Assembly: GCA_963575745.1 (NCBI GenBank)
Contig: CAUYUJ010019373.1
Location: forward strand, 1-22,500
Direction of reading: 5' to 3'
From: Prorocentrum cordatum
Lineage: Eukaryota; Sar; Dinophyceae; Prorocentrales; Prorocentraceae
DNA length: 22,500 bases
Position numbers and translations under genes: made by a program. Shown here one piece after another: positions 9,086 to 17,138 of the stretch; within the stretch, counting starts at the first letter, position 1, and every line of letters begins with the position of its first letter. The notes beneath the pieces were generated by a model, which was given only the letters and a program-made list of their open reading frames with translations, was not told the DNA's origin and ran no database searches.

Positions 9086-9240
9086 TCCCAAGTAAGTCGT
9101 GAGAAAGGCCTGAGCAAGAGCGTGATTCTTGAATGTCGAGGGCGCGGCGTCTGAATAAATTGTAAGGATGTTAAGCGAGAGCCCGAATCCTGCGTAAACT
9201 GTGAGGAAGTGTCGTGCGAAAACGCGATTTCGGAATAAGT
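9040..9240 (-). repeat. Degenerate ~43-bp tandem repeat
   Basis: Four to five diverged units share GAGGAAGTNTCGNGCGA, then a GCGATTC block, then AAGTNGTGA. Related units in the opposite orientation occur near 9430-9490 and 21070-21140. Confidence 0.65.
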
Positions 9241-9554
9241 TGAGAGGACATATGAGGTGGGAGTCGTTGTTTAGCCGGGGTGGGCAACAACACAGTGTGA
9301 GCAGGACGATCCTCCCAGATGAAAACAGGGTGCGAGCTCCGACGGGGGCACTTCAAGGGAAAAACACAATATGCACAGGTGGGTGGATCGACCACAACTA
9401 CTCTTCGAGAGTGAGACTTCGACAGCGGCTGCTTCCGGGGACTTCCGCGCAATTTGTTCAGGACTCGCGGTCTCGCTCGAAACTCCCCGTCGATTCAGTT
9501 AGCAGCAGTTGGACTGTCGTCGGAGATTTTGCCACAACTTGCGAAGTCCGCTTC
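9241..9554. other. Unassigned sequence with a diverged ~43-bp repeat unit
   Basis: One opposite-strand copy of the ~43-bp family lies near 9435-9490 (CTTCCGCGCAATTTGTTCAG). No gene or RNA feature was recognised in the remainder. Confidence 0.4.
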
Positions 9555-9930
9555 AGCGCCCCGTCCGCCCGACCCTCCAGTTTCGGGCCCGCCCGCCCGA
9601 CCCGCCGGCTAGGGTCCGCCTGCCCGACCCGCCCGTCATGGCCCGCCCGCCCGCGCCTGCGTGAAAGCCCGCTCGCTCGCCTGAGTGGCCCGCCTGACCC
9701 GCTCGTTAGGGACCGCCCGCCCGACCCGCCCACATGCCCGTGAGGGTCCGCCCGCCTCCCCTGCCCGTAAAGGGTCCGTCCGCTTGCTTGCCTGGAAGCC
9801 CGCCCGCCCGCTTCAATGCCACGCCCGCCGGGCCCGCCCGGTTGGGTCCACCCGCACGGCCCGCCCGCTGGGTCCGCCCGCCCGACTTGCCCGTTGGGGT
9901 CTGCCTGCCAACCTTCCTGCTCCTCTCTTT
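9555..9930 (+). repeat. Degenerate CCCGCCCGACC-type minisatellite
   Basis: Units such as GCCCGCCCGCCCGACCCGCC and GGTCCGCCCGCC recur about every 15-30 bp. The 3' part resembles the reverse complement of 8930-9010, so the same family lies in both orientations within 1 kb. The Gly/Arg/Ala-rich minus-strand ORFs here are repeat translations. Confidence 0.8.
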
Positions 9931-10236
9931 GCCACCTCCTGTTCGTTTTCGTCCTCCATTCTTCTCCGTCCCTTTTGCCGCCTTCCCTTCTCGTTTCCTC
10001 CTCCCTTCCTCTCCTCTCCCTTTCCATTTTATGAGCCGCACCAGCTACACGTGGCAAGCAAGGAATATCCCCAAAGGGAGTACGATCGACTGCGACGATG
10101 GAGAATATCGAGTTTCCGCTGTCGCGCTAGGAACGAAGAACGACCAGCCTAAGTGGTTGTTGATCATGGTGATACTGAGGTTGACGTTGGTCATGATCCC
10201 GATGATTCGGATGATGACGACCATGATCATGTCGTG
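9931..10236. other. Unassigned flank left of the first satellite element
   Basis: CT-rich to about 10030, then single-copy-looking DNA ending in GAT/ATG-rich sequence before the (TTG)n run. It does not resemble the B monomer that flanks the second element, so the upstream context of the first element differs. Confidence 0.45.
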
Positions 10237-10237
10237 G

Positions 10238-10284
<47 letters not shown>

Positions 10285-10285
10285 G
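10237..10285 (+). repeat. (TTG)n microsatellite, left flank of element 1
   Basis: About 16 TTG units immediately precede the inverted end TACAGGC of the element. TTG repeats also follow its right end at 12872-12886. Confidence 0.97.
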
Positions 10286-10365
10286 ATACAGGCGGGGCAA
10301 GCCCCCCCCGGGGGGGGAGGGGGGGAGGGGGGGGGAACAACACAACACAACACAACGCACCCCTA

Positions 10366-10535
10366 CAGGAGGATCCTGTGGGATCCGTACAGGGTTCCAT
10401 AGGATTCCCACACGACCCTTACAGGGTTCCATAGGACGCCCATAAAACCCCTACAGAGTTCCATCGGGCTCCCATTCGACCCCCACAGGGTTCCATCGGA
10501 GTCCCATAGAACCCTTACAGGGTTCCATCGGACTA
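10366..10535 (+). repeat. 32-bp tandem repeat, diverged (TACAGGGTTCCATAGGA type)
   Basis: TACAGGGTTCC (or variants) starts at 10388, 10420, 10452, 10484 and 10516, an exact 32-bp period. A near-identical block lies at about 17139-17320 in element 2. Confidence 0.95.
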
Positions 10536-12240
10536 TTTCGGCGCACCCCTCACGCGGCTCGTGGCCCTACAGGGGGCGCAGCCGAAGGCTTCGGGACCAT
10601 TTCGGCGCACCCCTCACACGGTTCGTGGCCCTACAAGGTGCGCAGCCGAAGGCTTTCGCGGCCCCACATGTGGCGCACCCGAAGGCTTCGGGCCCATTTC
10701 GGCGCGCCCCTCACACGGTTCGTGGCCCCACAGGGGGCGCAGCCGAAGGTTTCGGGCCCATTTTGGCGCACCCCTCACACGGTTCGTGGCCCCACACGGG
10801 GCGCAGCCGAAGGCTTCGGGACCCTTTCGGCGCACCCCTCACACGGTTCGTGGCCCTACAAGGTGCGCGGTCGAAGGCTTCGGGCCCATTTCGGCGCACC
10901 CCTCACACGGTTCGTGGCCCCACAGGGGGCGCAGCCGAAGGCTTTCGCGGCCCCACATCGGGCGCACCCGAAGGCTTCGGGTCCATTTCGGCGCACCTTT
11001 CACACGGTTCGTGGCCCCACATGTGGGCGCAGCCGAAGGTTTCGGGCCCATTTCGGAGCGCCCCTCACACGGTTCGTGCCCCACATGGGGCGCACCCGAA
11101 GGCTTCGGGCCCATTTCGGTGCACCCCTCACACGGTGCGTGGCCCCACAGGGGGCGCAGCCGAAGGCTTCGGGACCATTTCGGCGCACCTCTCACACGGT
11201 TCGTGGCCCTACAAGGTGAGCAGCCGAAAGCTTTCGCGGCCCCACATCGGGCGCACCCGAAGGCTTCGGGCCCATTTCGGCGCACCCCTCATACGATTCG
11301 TGGCCCCACACGGGGCGCAGCCGAAGGTTTCGGGTCCATTTCGGCGCACCCCTCACACGGTTCGTGGCCCCACATGGGGTGCACCCGAAGGCTTCGGGTC
11401 CATTCCGGCGCACCCCTCACACGGTTCGTGGCCCCACAGGTGGCGCAGCCGAAGGCTTCGGGTCCATTTCGGCGCACCACTCACACGGTTCGTGGCCCTA
11501 CAAGGGGCGCAACCGAAGGCTGTCGCGGCCCCACATGGGGCGCACCCGAAGGCTTCGGGTCCACGTCGGCGCACCCCTCACACGGCCCGTGGCCCCACAG
11601 GGGGCGCAGCCGAAAGCTTCGGGGCCATTTTCGGCGCACCCCTCACACGGTTCGTTGCAACACACGGGGCGCAGCCGAAGACTTCGGATCAATTTCGGGA
11701 TACCCCTCACACGGTTCGTGGCCCCACAGGGGGCGCAGCAGGCTTCGGGTCCATTTCGGCGCGCCCCTCAAACGGTTCGTGGCCCCACAGGGGGCGCAGC
11801 CGAAGGCTTTCGCGGCCCCACATAGGGGCGCACCCGAAGGCTTCGGGTCCATTTCGGCGTACCCCTCACACGGTTCGTGGCCCCACTTTGGGCGCAACCG
11901 AAGGCATCGGGTCCATGTCGGCGCACCCCTCACACGGTTCGTCGCTGCACACGGAGCGCAACCGAAGGCCTCGGGCCCATTTCGGCACACCCCTCGCACG
12001 GTTCGTGGCCCCCTGGGCGCAACCGAAGGCATCGGGTCCATTTCGGCGCACCCCTCGCACGGTTCGTGGCCCCACACGGAGCGCAACCGAAGGCTTCGGG
12101 ACCCTTTCGGCGCACCCCTCACACGGTTCGTGGGCCCCCAGGGGGCGCACCCGAAGGCTTCGGGCCCATTTCGGCACACCCCTCACACGGTTCGTGGCCC
12201 CACACGGGGCGCAACCGAAGGCTTTCGCTGCCCCGCAAGG
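10536..12240 (+). repeat. 64-bp satellite array (about 25 units)
   Basis: Each unit carries CACCCCTCACACGGTTCGTG, then GCCCCACAGG, then CGCAGCCGAAGGCTTCGGG and CCATTTCGGCG. Some units have an extra ~33-bp module (GGCTTTCGCGGCCCCACAT), giving 97-bp units. CCGAAG-G-CTTCGG is a small inverted repeat in each unit. Because 64 = 1 mod 3 and the unit has no stop in any plus frame, ORFs of 559 and 591 codons arise automatically. Confidence 0.97.
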
Positions 12241-12295
12241 GGCGTCCCGTTGGCGCTCTTCCCCCGCAGGACGGGCTTGGTGTTTCCTTTCCACG

Positions 12296-12690
12296 GGGCT
12301 ATAGAGTCCCTGGAGGGATCCACAGGGATTCTATAGAGTCCCTGGAGGGATCCACAGGGAGTCTATAGAGTCCCTGGAGGGATCCACAGGGATTCTATAT
12401 AGAGTCCCTGGAGGGAGTCTATAGAGTCCCTGGAGGGATCCACAGGATTCTATAGAGTCCCTGGGGGGAGTCTATAGAGTCCCTGGAGGGATCCACAGGG
12501 ATTCTATAGAGTCCCTGGAGGGATCCACAGGGATTCTATAGAGTCCCTGGAGGGATCCACAGGGATTCTATAGAGTCCCTGGAGGGATCCCACAAGGATT
12601 CTATAGAGTCCCTGAGGGAGGGATCTATAGAGTCCCTGGAGGGATCACAAGGATCTATAGAGTCCCTTGAGGGATCCACAGGGAGATCTA
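12296..12690 (+). repeat. 32-bp satellite array (GATTCTATAGAGTCCCTGGA type)
   Basis: Units consist of ATTCTATAGAGTCCCTGGAG plus GGATCCACAGGG, 32 bp. Shortened ~22-bp variants lack GGATCCACAG. The same unit forms the larger array at 18790-19650 in element 2. Confidence 0.97.
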
Positions 12691-12696
12691 TAGGAG

Positions 12697-12744
12697 ATTC
12701 ATACAGAATTCATACAGAATTCGTACAGAATTCGTACAGAATTC
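12697..12744 (+). repeat. 11-bp tandem repeat (TCATACAGAAT)
   Basis: Four units end directly at the GTTGTGTTGTG inverted-end block. The counterpart in element 2 (19719-19786) has about six units. Confidence 0.9.
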
Positions 12745-12871
12745 GTTGTGTTGTGTTGTGTTCCCCCCCCCCCCCCTCCGACTCACCGGGGGGGCGGGAC
12801 CGGCCTCCTCCACTGTGGCGGACGCGGGAAGTGAAGCCCCGGACCCCGGGGGGACCATGCCGGCCTGTACC

Positions 12872-12886
12872 TTGTTGTTGTTGTTG
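12872..12886 (+). repeat. (TTG)n microsatellite, right flank of element 1
   Basis: Five TTG units follow the GCCTGTA right end of element 1 and lead into AACATTATT, the start of monomer B1. Confidence 0.9.
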
Positions 12887-13237
12887 AACATTATTTCTTC
12901 TTAAGAATAATTATTGTTGGGGCCCCTGGTGCACGACACCCCCCGCCGCGCCTAGGCCGCAGCCTCATTTTCATCATTTTCGTGAGGAAATCTCAGGCAA
13001 AACGGGGGAGTCCGGATCCGGTTGTGTTGTTACGATCGGTTTTTCCTTGCCAAAAATAAGCTAAAGTGGACATTTCTTGTTCTAACATAGCCAAACTTCA
13101 AGCATCCCTTGCAAAAAATAAGGTAAAGTGGACATTCGCGCGCGCAAGACGAAATCCTTCCAAAACCTTAGTTTTCGTAGCGATTTTTACATAAAAACAT
13201 AAAAAACCAATGGTTTTTTTTTTCAAAAAAAATGTCA
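12887..13237 (+). repeat. B repeat copy 1, left half
   Basis: It starts AACATTATT with an inverted-repeat block around TTCTTAAGAATAATTATT. It then has CCGCGCCTAGGCCGCAGC, CATTTTCATCATTTTCGTGA, an internally repeated AAGTGGACATT module and ACCAATGG followed by a T-run. It aligns to 16284-16630 and 19915-20272 with many scattered substitutions. The alignment stops at 13237, and the right half resumes at 15866 after a 2.6-kb insertion. Confidence 0.9.
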
Positions 13238-13297
13238 AATTATCCTGGCGAAGGACCCAACCATATGCAGTTGTGAATATCGCAATTGGGAGTATCT

Positions 13298-13360
13298 TCT
13301 TCGGTGGCGCTCCCTATGGGGCCACGAACCGCATGAGGGGTGTGCCGAAATGTGGCGGGG
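13298..13360 (-). repeat. Solitary satellite unit
   Basis: CTCCCTATGGGGCCACGAAC followed by GAGGGGTGTGCCGAAATG matches the core of the 77/90-bp arrays at 14500-15660 and, reversed, the 64-bp arrays. It lies about 1.1 kb from the 90-bp array, on the other side of the helicase exons. Confidence 0.85.
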
Positions 13361-14018
13361 TACACAACGCAAAGGATTACGATTGATCTGATTACGAGAG
13401 AAAGAACGCGGGTGAGTCAGAGCGCGAGGGAATCTGAGTATGAATGGGTCTGCGCGCGAGTGAATATATTTGCATGAGTGCGATCATGGAAACGCCTAGT
13501 GTAAGTGTCGAGCATGCCTGTCCGAACACACGTGACACTGGGCGTGGCCGCCGCAGGCAGCTTCCGCGGGAACCCCGACGGCAGCGTCCGCACGTCGCGA
13601 CGCCCATGTCGGCACGCCTCTTGCGAGGATCGCGCCCGCTTTCGGCTCTTCTTTTCCTTCCTCTTTGCCCGCGCACTCCAAAATCCAAGGCTGCGGGCGC
13701 AGCGCAGCGCGGAGTCCCCGCGACGCGCGCTGGTCGCCCCGGGCGGGGTCCCAGCGACGCGCGCGGGTCGTCCGCTGCGCGAAGCAGAGAGAGCTGACTA
13801 GCTAACTGGCTGGCTGATAGCGGGCAAGTCTCTGACCGCTGGGCAGAGCGACGACGGGCGAACGAGGCGCCGGGCCCCCCGCAGCACGGAGTTCCCGCGA
13901 CGCGCGCTGGTCGCCCCGAGAGGGTCCCAGCGACGCGCGCGGGTTGTCCGCGGCGCGAGGCCAAACAATTAGTCGGGCAGTCGAGAGAAGGCGCGGCTCG
14001 GGGGAGACGCTCCTCAGG
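13361..14018. other. Downstream side of the helicase gene fragment
   Basis: Apart from the ~75-bp direct repeats, this stretch contains GC-rich DNA with overlapping ORFs on both strands and no recognised domain. It lies 3' of the helicase stop codon on the minus strand. No polyadenylation signal was identified. Confidence 0.4.
13716..13960 (+). repeat. Two ~75-bp direct repeats, 172 bp apart
   Basis: 13716-13790 and 13888-13962 share CCGCGACGCGCGCTGGTCGC and GGTCCCAGCGACGCGCGCGG. Each copy is internally two-fold (GCGACGCGCGC twice). Confidence 0.85.
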
Positions 14019-14484
14019 TCAGGCCTCGCGGATGAACTCGGTGAAGCCGAGCTCCCTGGCGAGGGCCGTCGCTTCCCTCCTGCGCCGCTTCGTGCGCGCC
14101 GCAAACTGCTCCAGCTGCTTCCGCAAGCCCTGCGGCGGCCCTGCCAGGAAGAACTCGATGCGCGGCGCCCGCATGAGCAGGAGGTCCTCGTGGCGCGTGG
14201 CGCGCGAGAGCAGCACGTAGAGCTCCAGCCACCAGTCGTCGTCCTCCTTCTTGCCGTTCCCTACCTCGTGGCGGCCGCAATCCAGGATCACGCCTGGGCG
14301 ACGTCGACCGAGGGAGCAGCGCGCCGGGCAGCCGACGGCCCAGGGCGAGAGTCCACAGGACCGAGAGATGGTCTGGCCGCGGACTGCTCGCGCCCCGGAG
14401 GTCTGGCCGCCCCCGGAGCGCCGTTCCCCCGCCCCGTCGCCTTCGCGCATGGTGCGCCCCTGGCACGCCACCGTGGTGATGACC
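14019..14484 (-). CDS. 3' end of a superfamily 1 helicase gene (two exons, GC-AG intron)
   Basis: SF1 helicases use ATP hydrolysis to unwind nucleic acid. Exon A (14484-14441) encodes GRVITTVACQGRTMRE, resembling the helicase motif with a conserved QG(R/K/M)T core. Exon B (14293 to the TGA at 14021-14019) encodes GVILDCGRHEV, then LYVLLSRATRHEDLLLMR, the motif VI region of Pif1/UvrD-type SF1 helicases. A basic C-terminus follows (TKRRRREATALARELGFTEF). Joining GAAG at 14441 to GCGTGATC at 14293 gives TMREGVILDC in frame, which implies a 147-bp intron with GC donor and AG acceptor. The intron is a multiple of three and has no in-frame stop, so an unspliced or retained form is also open. The Walker A/B part is absent: upstream (above 14490) lies satellite, so the gene is truncated here or has a satellite-filled intron. 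Confidence 0.7.
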
Positions 14485-14489
14485 CTGCC

Positions 14490-14890
14490 GTGCGAGAAAT
14501 GCGGGGGGTGTGCCGAAATGGGTGGGGGTGACGCATGCGGGCGGCGGCGCTGGGGCCTTCGGTGGAGCTCCCTATGGAGCCACGAAGCGTGTGAGGGGTG
14601 TGCCGAAATGGGTGTGGGGGACGCATGCGGCCGCGGGCACTGGGGCCTTCGGTGGAGCTCCCTATGGAGCCACGAAACGTGTGAGGGGTGTGCCGAAATG
14701 GGTGTGGGGGACGCATGCGGCCGCGGGCACTGGGGCCTTCGGTGGAGCTCCCTATGGAGCCACGAAACGTGTGAGGGGTGTGCCGAAATGGGTGTGGGGG
14801 ACGCATGCGGCCGCGGGCACTGGGGCCTTCGGTGGAGCTCCCTATGGAGCCACGAAGCGTGTGAGGGGTGTGCCGAAATGACACCCCCAT
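14490..14890 (-). repeat. 90-bp satellite array (4 near-identical units plus one diverged)
   Basis: CACGAARCGTGTGAGGGGTG starts at 14581, 14671, 14761 and 14851, an exact 90-bp spacing. Units also contain GACGCATGCGGCCGCGGGCA and GGTGGAGCTCCCTATGGAGC. The core is the reverse complement of the 64-bp satellite (CACCCCTCACACG, TTCGTGGC). Since 90 is a multiple of 3, plus-strand frames repeat a 30-residue peptide containing GATKRVRGVPKW, which is probably incidental. Confidence 0.97.
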
Positions 14891-15660
14891 GGGACGGCGT
14901 GTGAGGGGTGTGCTGCCCCAGTGGGACCTCCACCCCATGGGGCCACGAAACGTTGTCCTGGGTGGGGGAGACGCATGCGAACACCCCTACTGGGACCTTA
15001 GGTGGAGCTCCCTATGGGGCCACGAAGCGCTGTCCTGGGTGGGGGAGGAGACGCATGCGAACACCCCCACTTGGGCCTTCGGTGGAGCTCTCTATGGGGC
15101 CACGAAACGCTGTCCTGGTTGGGGGAGACGCATGCGAACACCCTTATTGGGACCTTCGGTGGAGCTCCCGATGGGGCCACGAAACGCTGTCCTGGGTGGG
15201 GGAGACGCATGCGAACACCCCTACTGGGACCTTCGGTGGAGCTCCCTATGGGGCCACGAAACGCTGTCCTGCGTGGGGGAGACGCATGCGAACACCCCTA
15301 TTGGGACCTTCGGTGGAGCTCCCTACGGGGCCACGAAACAGTGTCCTGGGTGGGGGAGACGCATGCGAACACCCCCACTTGGGCCACGAAACGCTGTCCT
15401 GGGTGGGGGAGACGCATGCGAACACCCCCAGTGGGACCTTCGGTGGAGCTCCCTATGGGGCCACGAAACGCTAGACGCATGGGGGACCACGAACGACGCT
15501 GTCCTGCGTGGGGGAGACGCATGCGAACACCCCTGTTGGGACCTTCAGTGGAGCTCCCTATGGGGCCACGAAACGCTGTCCTGGGTGGGGGAGACGCATG
15601 CGAACGCCCCCAGTGGGACCTTCGGTGGAGCTCCCTATGGGGCCACGAAACGTGTGAGGG
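14891..15660 (-). repeat. 77-bp satellite array (about 9-10 units, some truncated)
   Basis: CACGAAACGCTGTCCTGG recurs at 15101, 15178 and 15255 (77-bp spacing), with AGACGCATGCGAACACCCC and TTCGGTGGAGCTCCCTATGG in each unit. It shares the GGAGCTCCCTATGGGGCCAC core with the 90-bp units but replaces the GTGTGAGGGGTGTGCCG block. Units near 15350-15500 are truncated or rearranged. Confidence 0.95.
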
Positions 15661-15673
15661 GTGTGACGACATG

Positions 15674-15815
15674 GGCGGTGGGGACGATGATGAAGACGAT
15701 GATGAGGATGAGGATGTGGATGAGGATGATGCTGCAGATGATCATTCTGACGGAAGAGAGAAGAGGAGGGGGAGGAGGGAGGAGGGGGAGGAGGAAGGAG
15801 GAGAGGAACGCGGGG
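15674..15815 (+). repeat. (GAT/GAGGAT)n then (GGA)n tract
   Basis: GATGATGAAGACGATGATGA passes into GAGGATGTGGATGAGGATGA and then GGAGGAGG repeats, at the right end of the insertion in B1. Confidence 0.9.
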
Positions 15816-15865
15816 CACCGTCTCTTCAAAACGAGGACCCAACACCACAGGATTGTTGGGACATT

Positions 15866-16263
15866 TCATCCCGCGCGCTCTTGCGGATTCGTAGGAAACC
15901 CAACACTTTTTAAGCATTTCTGTCAAACGGGCTTTTGCGAGCAACTTTTTCGAACTTCTGCAACAACGGTTGCGCACCTGCCAGGGCCATCATCCCTGTC
16001 AAATAATACCATGCGGGACACATTCGTTTTTTCTTCGCGCGCGCACGCCGTCGTCGTCGGCCGCGGGGCCCTGAATAGTAGCCACGGTCGTCCGCATGCC
16101 ACGAAGTGAAGTGTCCGAACGTCATAGGGCGGGAAGCTGGGTGTGGGTGGTGGCGAAGAGTCGTTTGGAAATTTGGTAGAGCTTGAACCGGCCCCCCCAC
16201 AAAGTGGGGGTATTGCCCGCCTCCTATGAAAACCCTGGCACTGGTGAGAACGGAGTGTCCCCA
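15866..16263 (+). repeat. B repeat copy 1, right half
   Basis: By eye this is colinear with 16634-17031 at equal length (398 bp). I found two differences: G at 15914 versus A at 16682, and A at 15962 versus G at 16730. The offset to B2 is 768 bp. The near-identity contrasts with the diverged left half of B1, suggesting recent duplication or gene conversion of the right half. Confidence 0.95.
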
Positions 16264-16274
16264 CGTGCTAGTAA

Positions 16275-16283
16275 TTGTTGTTG
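16275..16283 (+). other. Element-free (TTG)3 junction between B1 and B2
   Basis: B1 ends, a short spacer follows (CGTGCTAGTAA), then TTGTTGTTG and directly AACATTATTTATTC, the start of B2. At the equivalent position before B3 the 2.84-kb element 2 lies between TTG runs. This is what an unoccupied insertion site would look like. Confidence 0.65.
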
Positions 16284-17031
16284 AACATTATTTATTCTAA
16301 AGAATAATTATTGTTGGGCCCCCTGGTGCGCGACCCCCCGCCGCGCCTAGGCCGCAGCTACATTTTCATCATTTTCGTGAGGAAGCCTCAGGTAAAACGA
16401 TGTCATCCAGATCCGGTTGTTTTGTTGTAATCCGTTTTCCCTTGCAAAAAACACTATAAAATGACATTTCTTGTTCTAATATAATCAAATTTCAAGAATC
16501 CCTTGCAAAAAATAAGGTAAAGTGGACATTCGCGCGCGCAAGACGAAATCCTTCCAAAACTTAGTGTTCGGAGCGATTTTAACATAAAAACATCAAAAAA
16601 CCAATGGTTTTTCAACAAAAAAATGTCAAAATCTCATCCCGCGCGCTCTTGCGGATTCGTAGGAAACCCAACACTTTTTAAACATTTCTGTCAAACGGGC
16701 TTTTGCGAGCAACTTTTTCGAACTTCTGCGACAACGGTTGCGCACCTGCCAGGGCCATCATCCCTGTCAAATAATACCATGCGGGACACATTCGTTTTTT
16801 CTTCGCGCGCGCACGCCGTCGTCGTCGGCCGCGGGGCCCTGAATAGTAGCCACGGTCGTCCGCATGCCACGAAGTGAAGTGTCCGAACGTCATAGGGCGG
16901 GAAGCTGGGTGTGGGTGGTGGCGAAGAGTCGTTTGGAAATTTGGTAGAGCTTGAACCGGCCCCCCCACAAAGTGGGGGTATTGCCCGCCTCCTATGAAAA
17001 CCCTGGCACTGGTGAGAACGGAGTGTCCCCA
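16284..17031 (+). repeat. B repeat copy 2, uninterrupted
   Basis: The only continuous B monomer without an insert. The 5' half has an AACATTATTTATTC hairpin region (TTATTCT-AA-AGAATAA), CCGCGCCTAGGCCGCAGC and two copies of an AT-rich module (TTGCAAAAAAYA ... ACATT). The 3' half carries CATCCCGCGCGCTCTTGCGG to GGTGAGAACGGAGTGTCCCC. An 18-nt spacer and (TTG)n follow, leading to element 2. Confidence 0.92.
16623..16877 (+). CDS. Small ORF in B2, conserved in frame in B1 (hypothetical, 84 aa)
   Basis: ATG at 16623 opens an 84-codon frame (starts MSKSHPARSCGFVGNP, ends SSHGRPHATK). It has no recognised domain, signal peptide or membrane segment. The same frame is open in B1 (to 16109) and, for most of its length, in B3, where the 3' part is replaced by an insert. 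The two substitutions between B1 and B2 in this frame are both third-position and synonymous, whereas they change residues in the overlapping minus-strand frame. Two changes are too few to prove selection. It could equally be a chance ORF in a GC-rich repeat. Confidence 0.2.
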   Translation: MSKSHPARSCGFVGNPTLFKHFCQTGFCEQLFRTSATTVAHLPGPSSLSNNTMRDTFVFSSRAHAVVVGRGALNSSHGRPHATK

Positions 17032-17042
17032 GTCTTAAATGA

Positions 17043-17066
17043 TTGTTGTTGTTGTTGTTGTTGTTG
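17043..17066 (+). repeat. (TTG)n microsatellite, left flank of element 2
   Basis: Eight TTG units directly before A and the TACAAGC end of element 2. The right side of the element is flanked by TTGTTG at 19914-19919. Confidence 0.95.
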
Positions 17067-17138
17067 ATACAAGCGGGGCAAGCCCCCCCGGGGGGGGAGG
17101 GGGGAGGGGGGGGGACAACACAACACAACATAACGCAC

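Larger units (their letters stand above)
10287..12869 (+). mobile_element. Satellite-carrying element 1 with inverted ends (non-autonomous)
   Basis: The left end reads TACAGGCGGGGCAAG then C7+G runs. The reverse complement of the right end reads TACAGGCCGGCATGG then CCCCCCGGGG. Inside these lies a second inverted block: a G-run followed by AACAACACAACACAACAC at 10327-10356, and its complement at 12745-12776. TTG repeats flank both sides. The interior holds only minisatellites and encodes no transposase. A sister copy lies at 17068-19911 in the same orientation, and an element-free equivalent junction lies at 16275-16283. Seen: ends, copies and empty junction. Inferred: mobility. Expansion of a satellite inside a fixed repeat unit is the main alternative. 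Confidence 0.6.
13231..15865 (-). other. 2.6-kb insertion splitting B copy 1
   Basis: The B alignment stops at about 13237 (ATGTCAAA) and resumes at 15866 (TCATCCCGCG). B2 is continuous at the equivalent point (16624-16640). The two insert ends show weak inverted similarity: AAATGTCAAATTATCCTG at 13230-13247, and AAATGTCCCAACAATCCTG on the complement of 15847-15865. The insert carries a helicase gene 3' end and satellite arrays in the orientation opposite to elements 1 and 2. An insertion of reversed genomic sequence is inferred; a rearrangement within B is the alternative. Confidence 0.6.

Noticed and set aside
10610-10640. Pol III B-box-like GGTTCGTGGCC in the 64-bp satellite, suggesting tRNA/SINE origin
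   Set aside because: Only the GGTTCG core matches. No A-box, cloverleaf or terminator is present in the unit, and a 6-base match is expected by chance.
10561-12336. 591- and 559-codon ORFs as a repeat protein gene
   Set aside because: All three plus frames are equally open because the 64-bp unit has no stops and is 1 mod 3. There is no preferred frame and no recognisable domain.
12740-12780. Telomere-like repeat (GTTGT)n at the element ends
   Set aside because: The GTTGT period does not match the known TTTAGGG/TTAGGG-type telomere repeats, and only three to four units are present.
14868-16109. 413-codon plus-strand ORF
   Set aside because: It runs through the 77-bp satellite, a GAT/GGA tract and the right half of B1, so it joins unrelated repeat segments.
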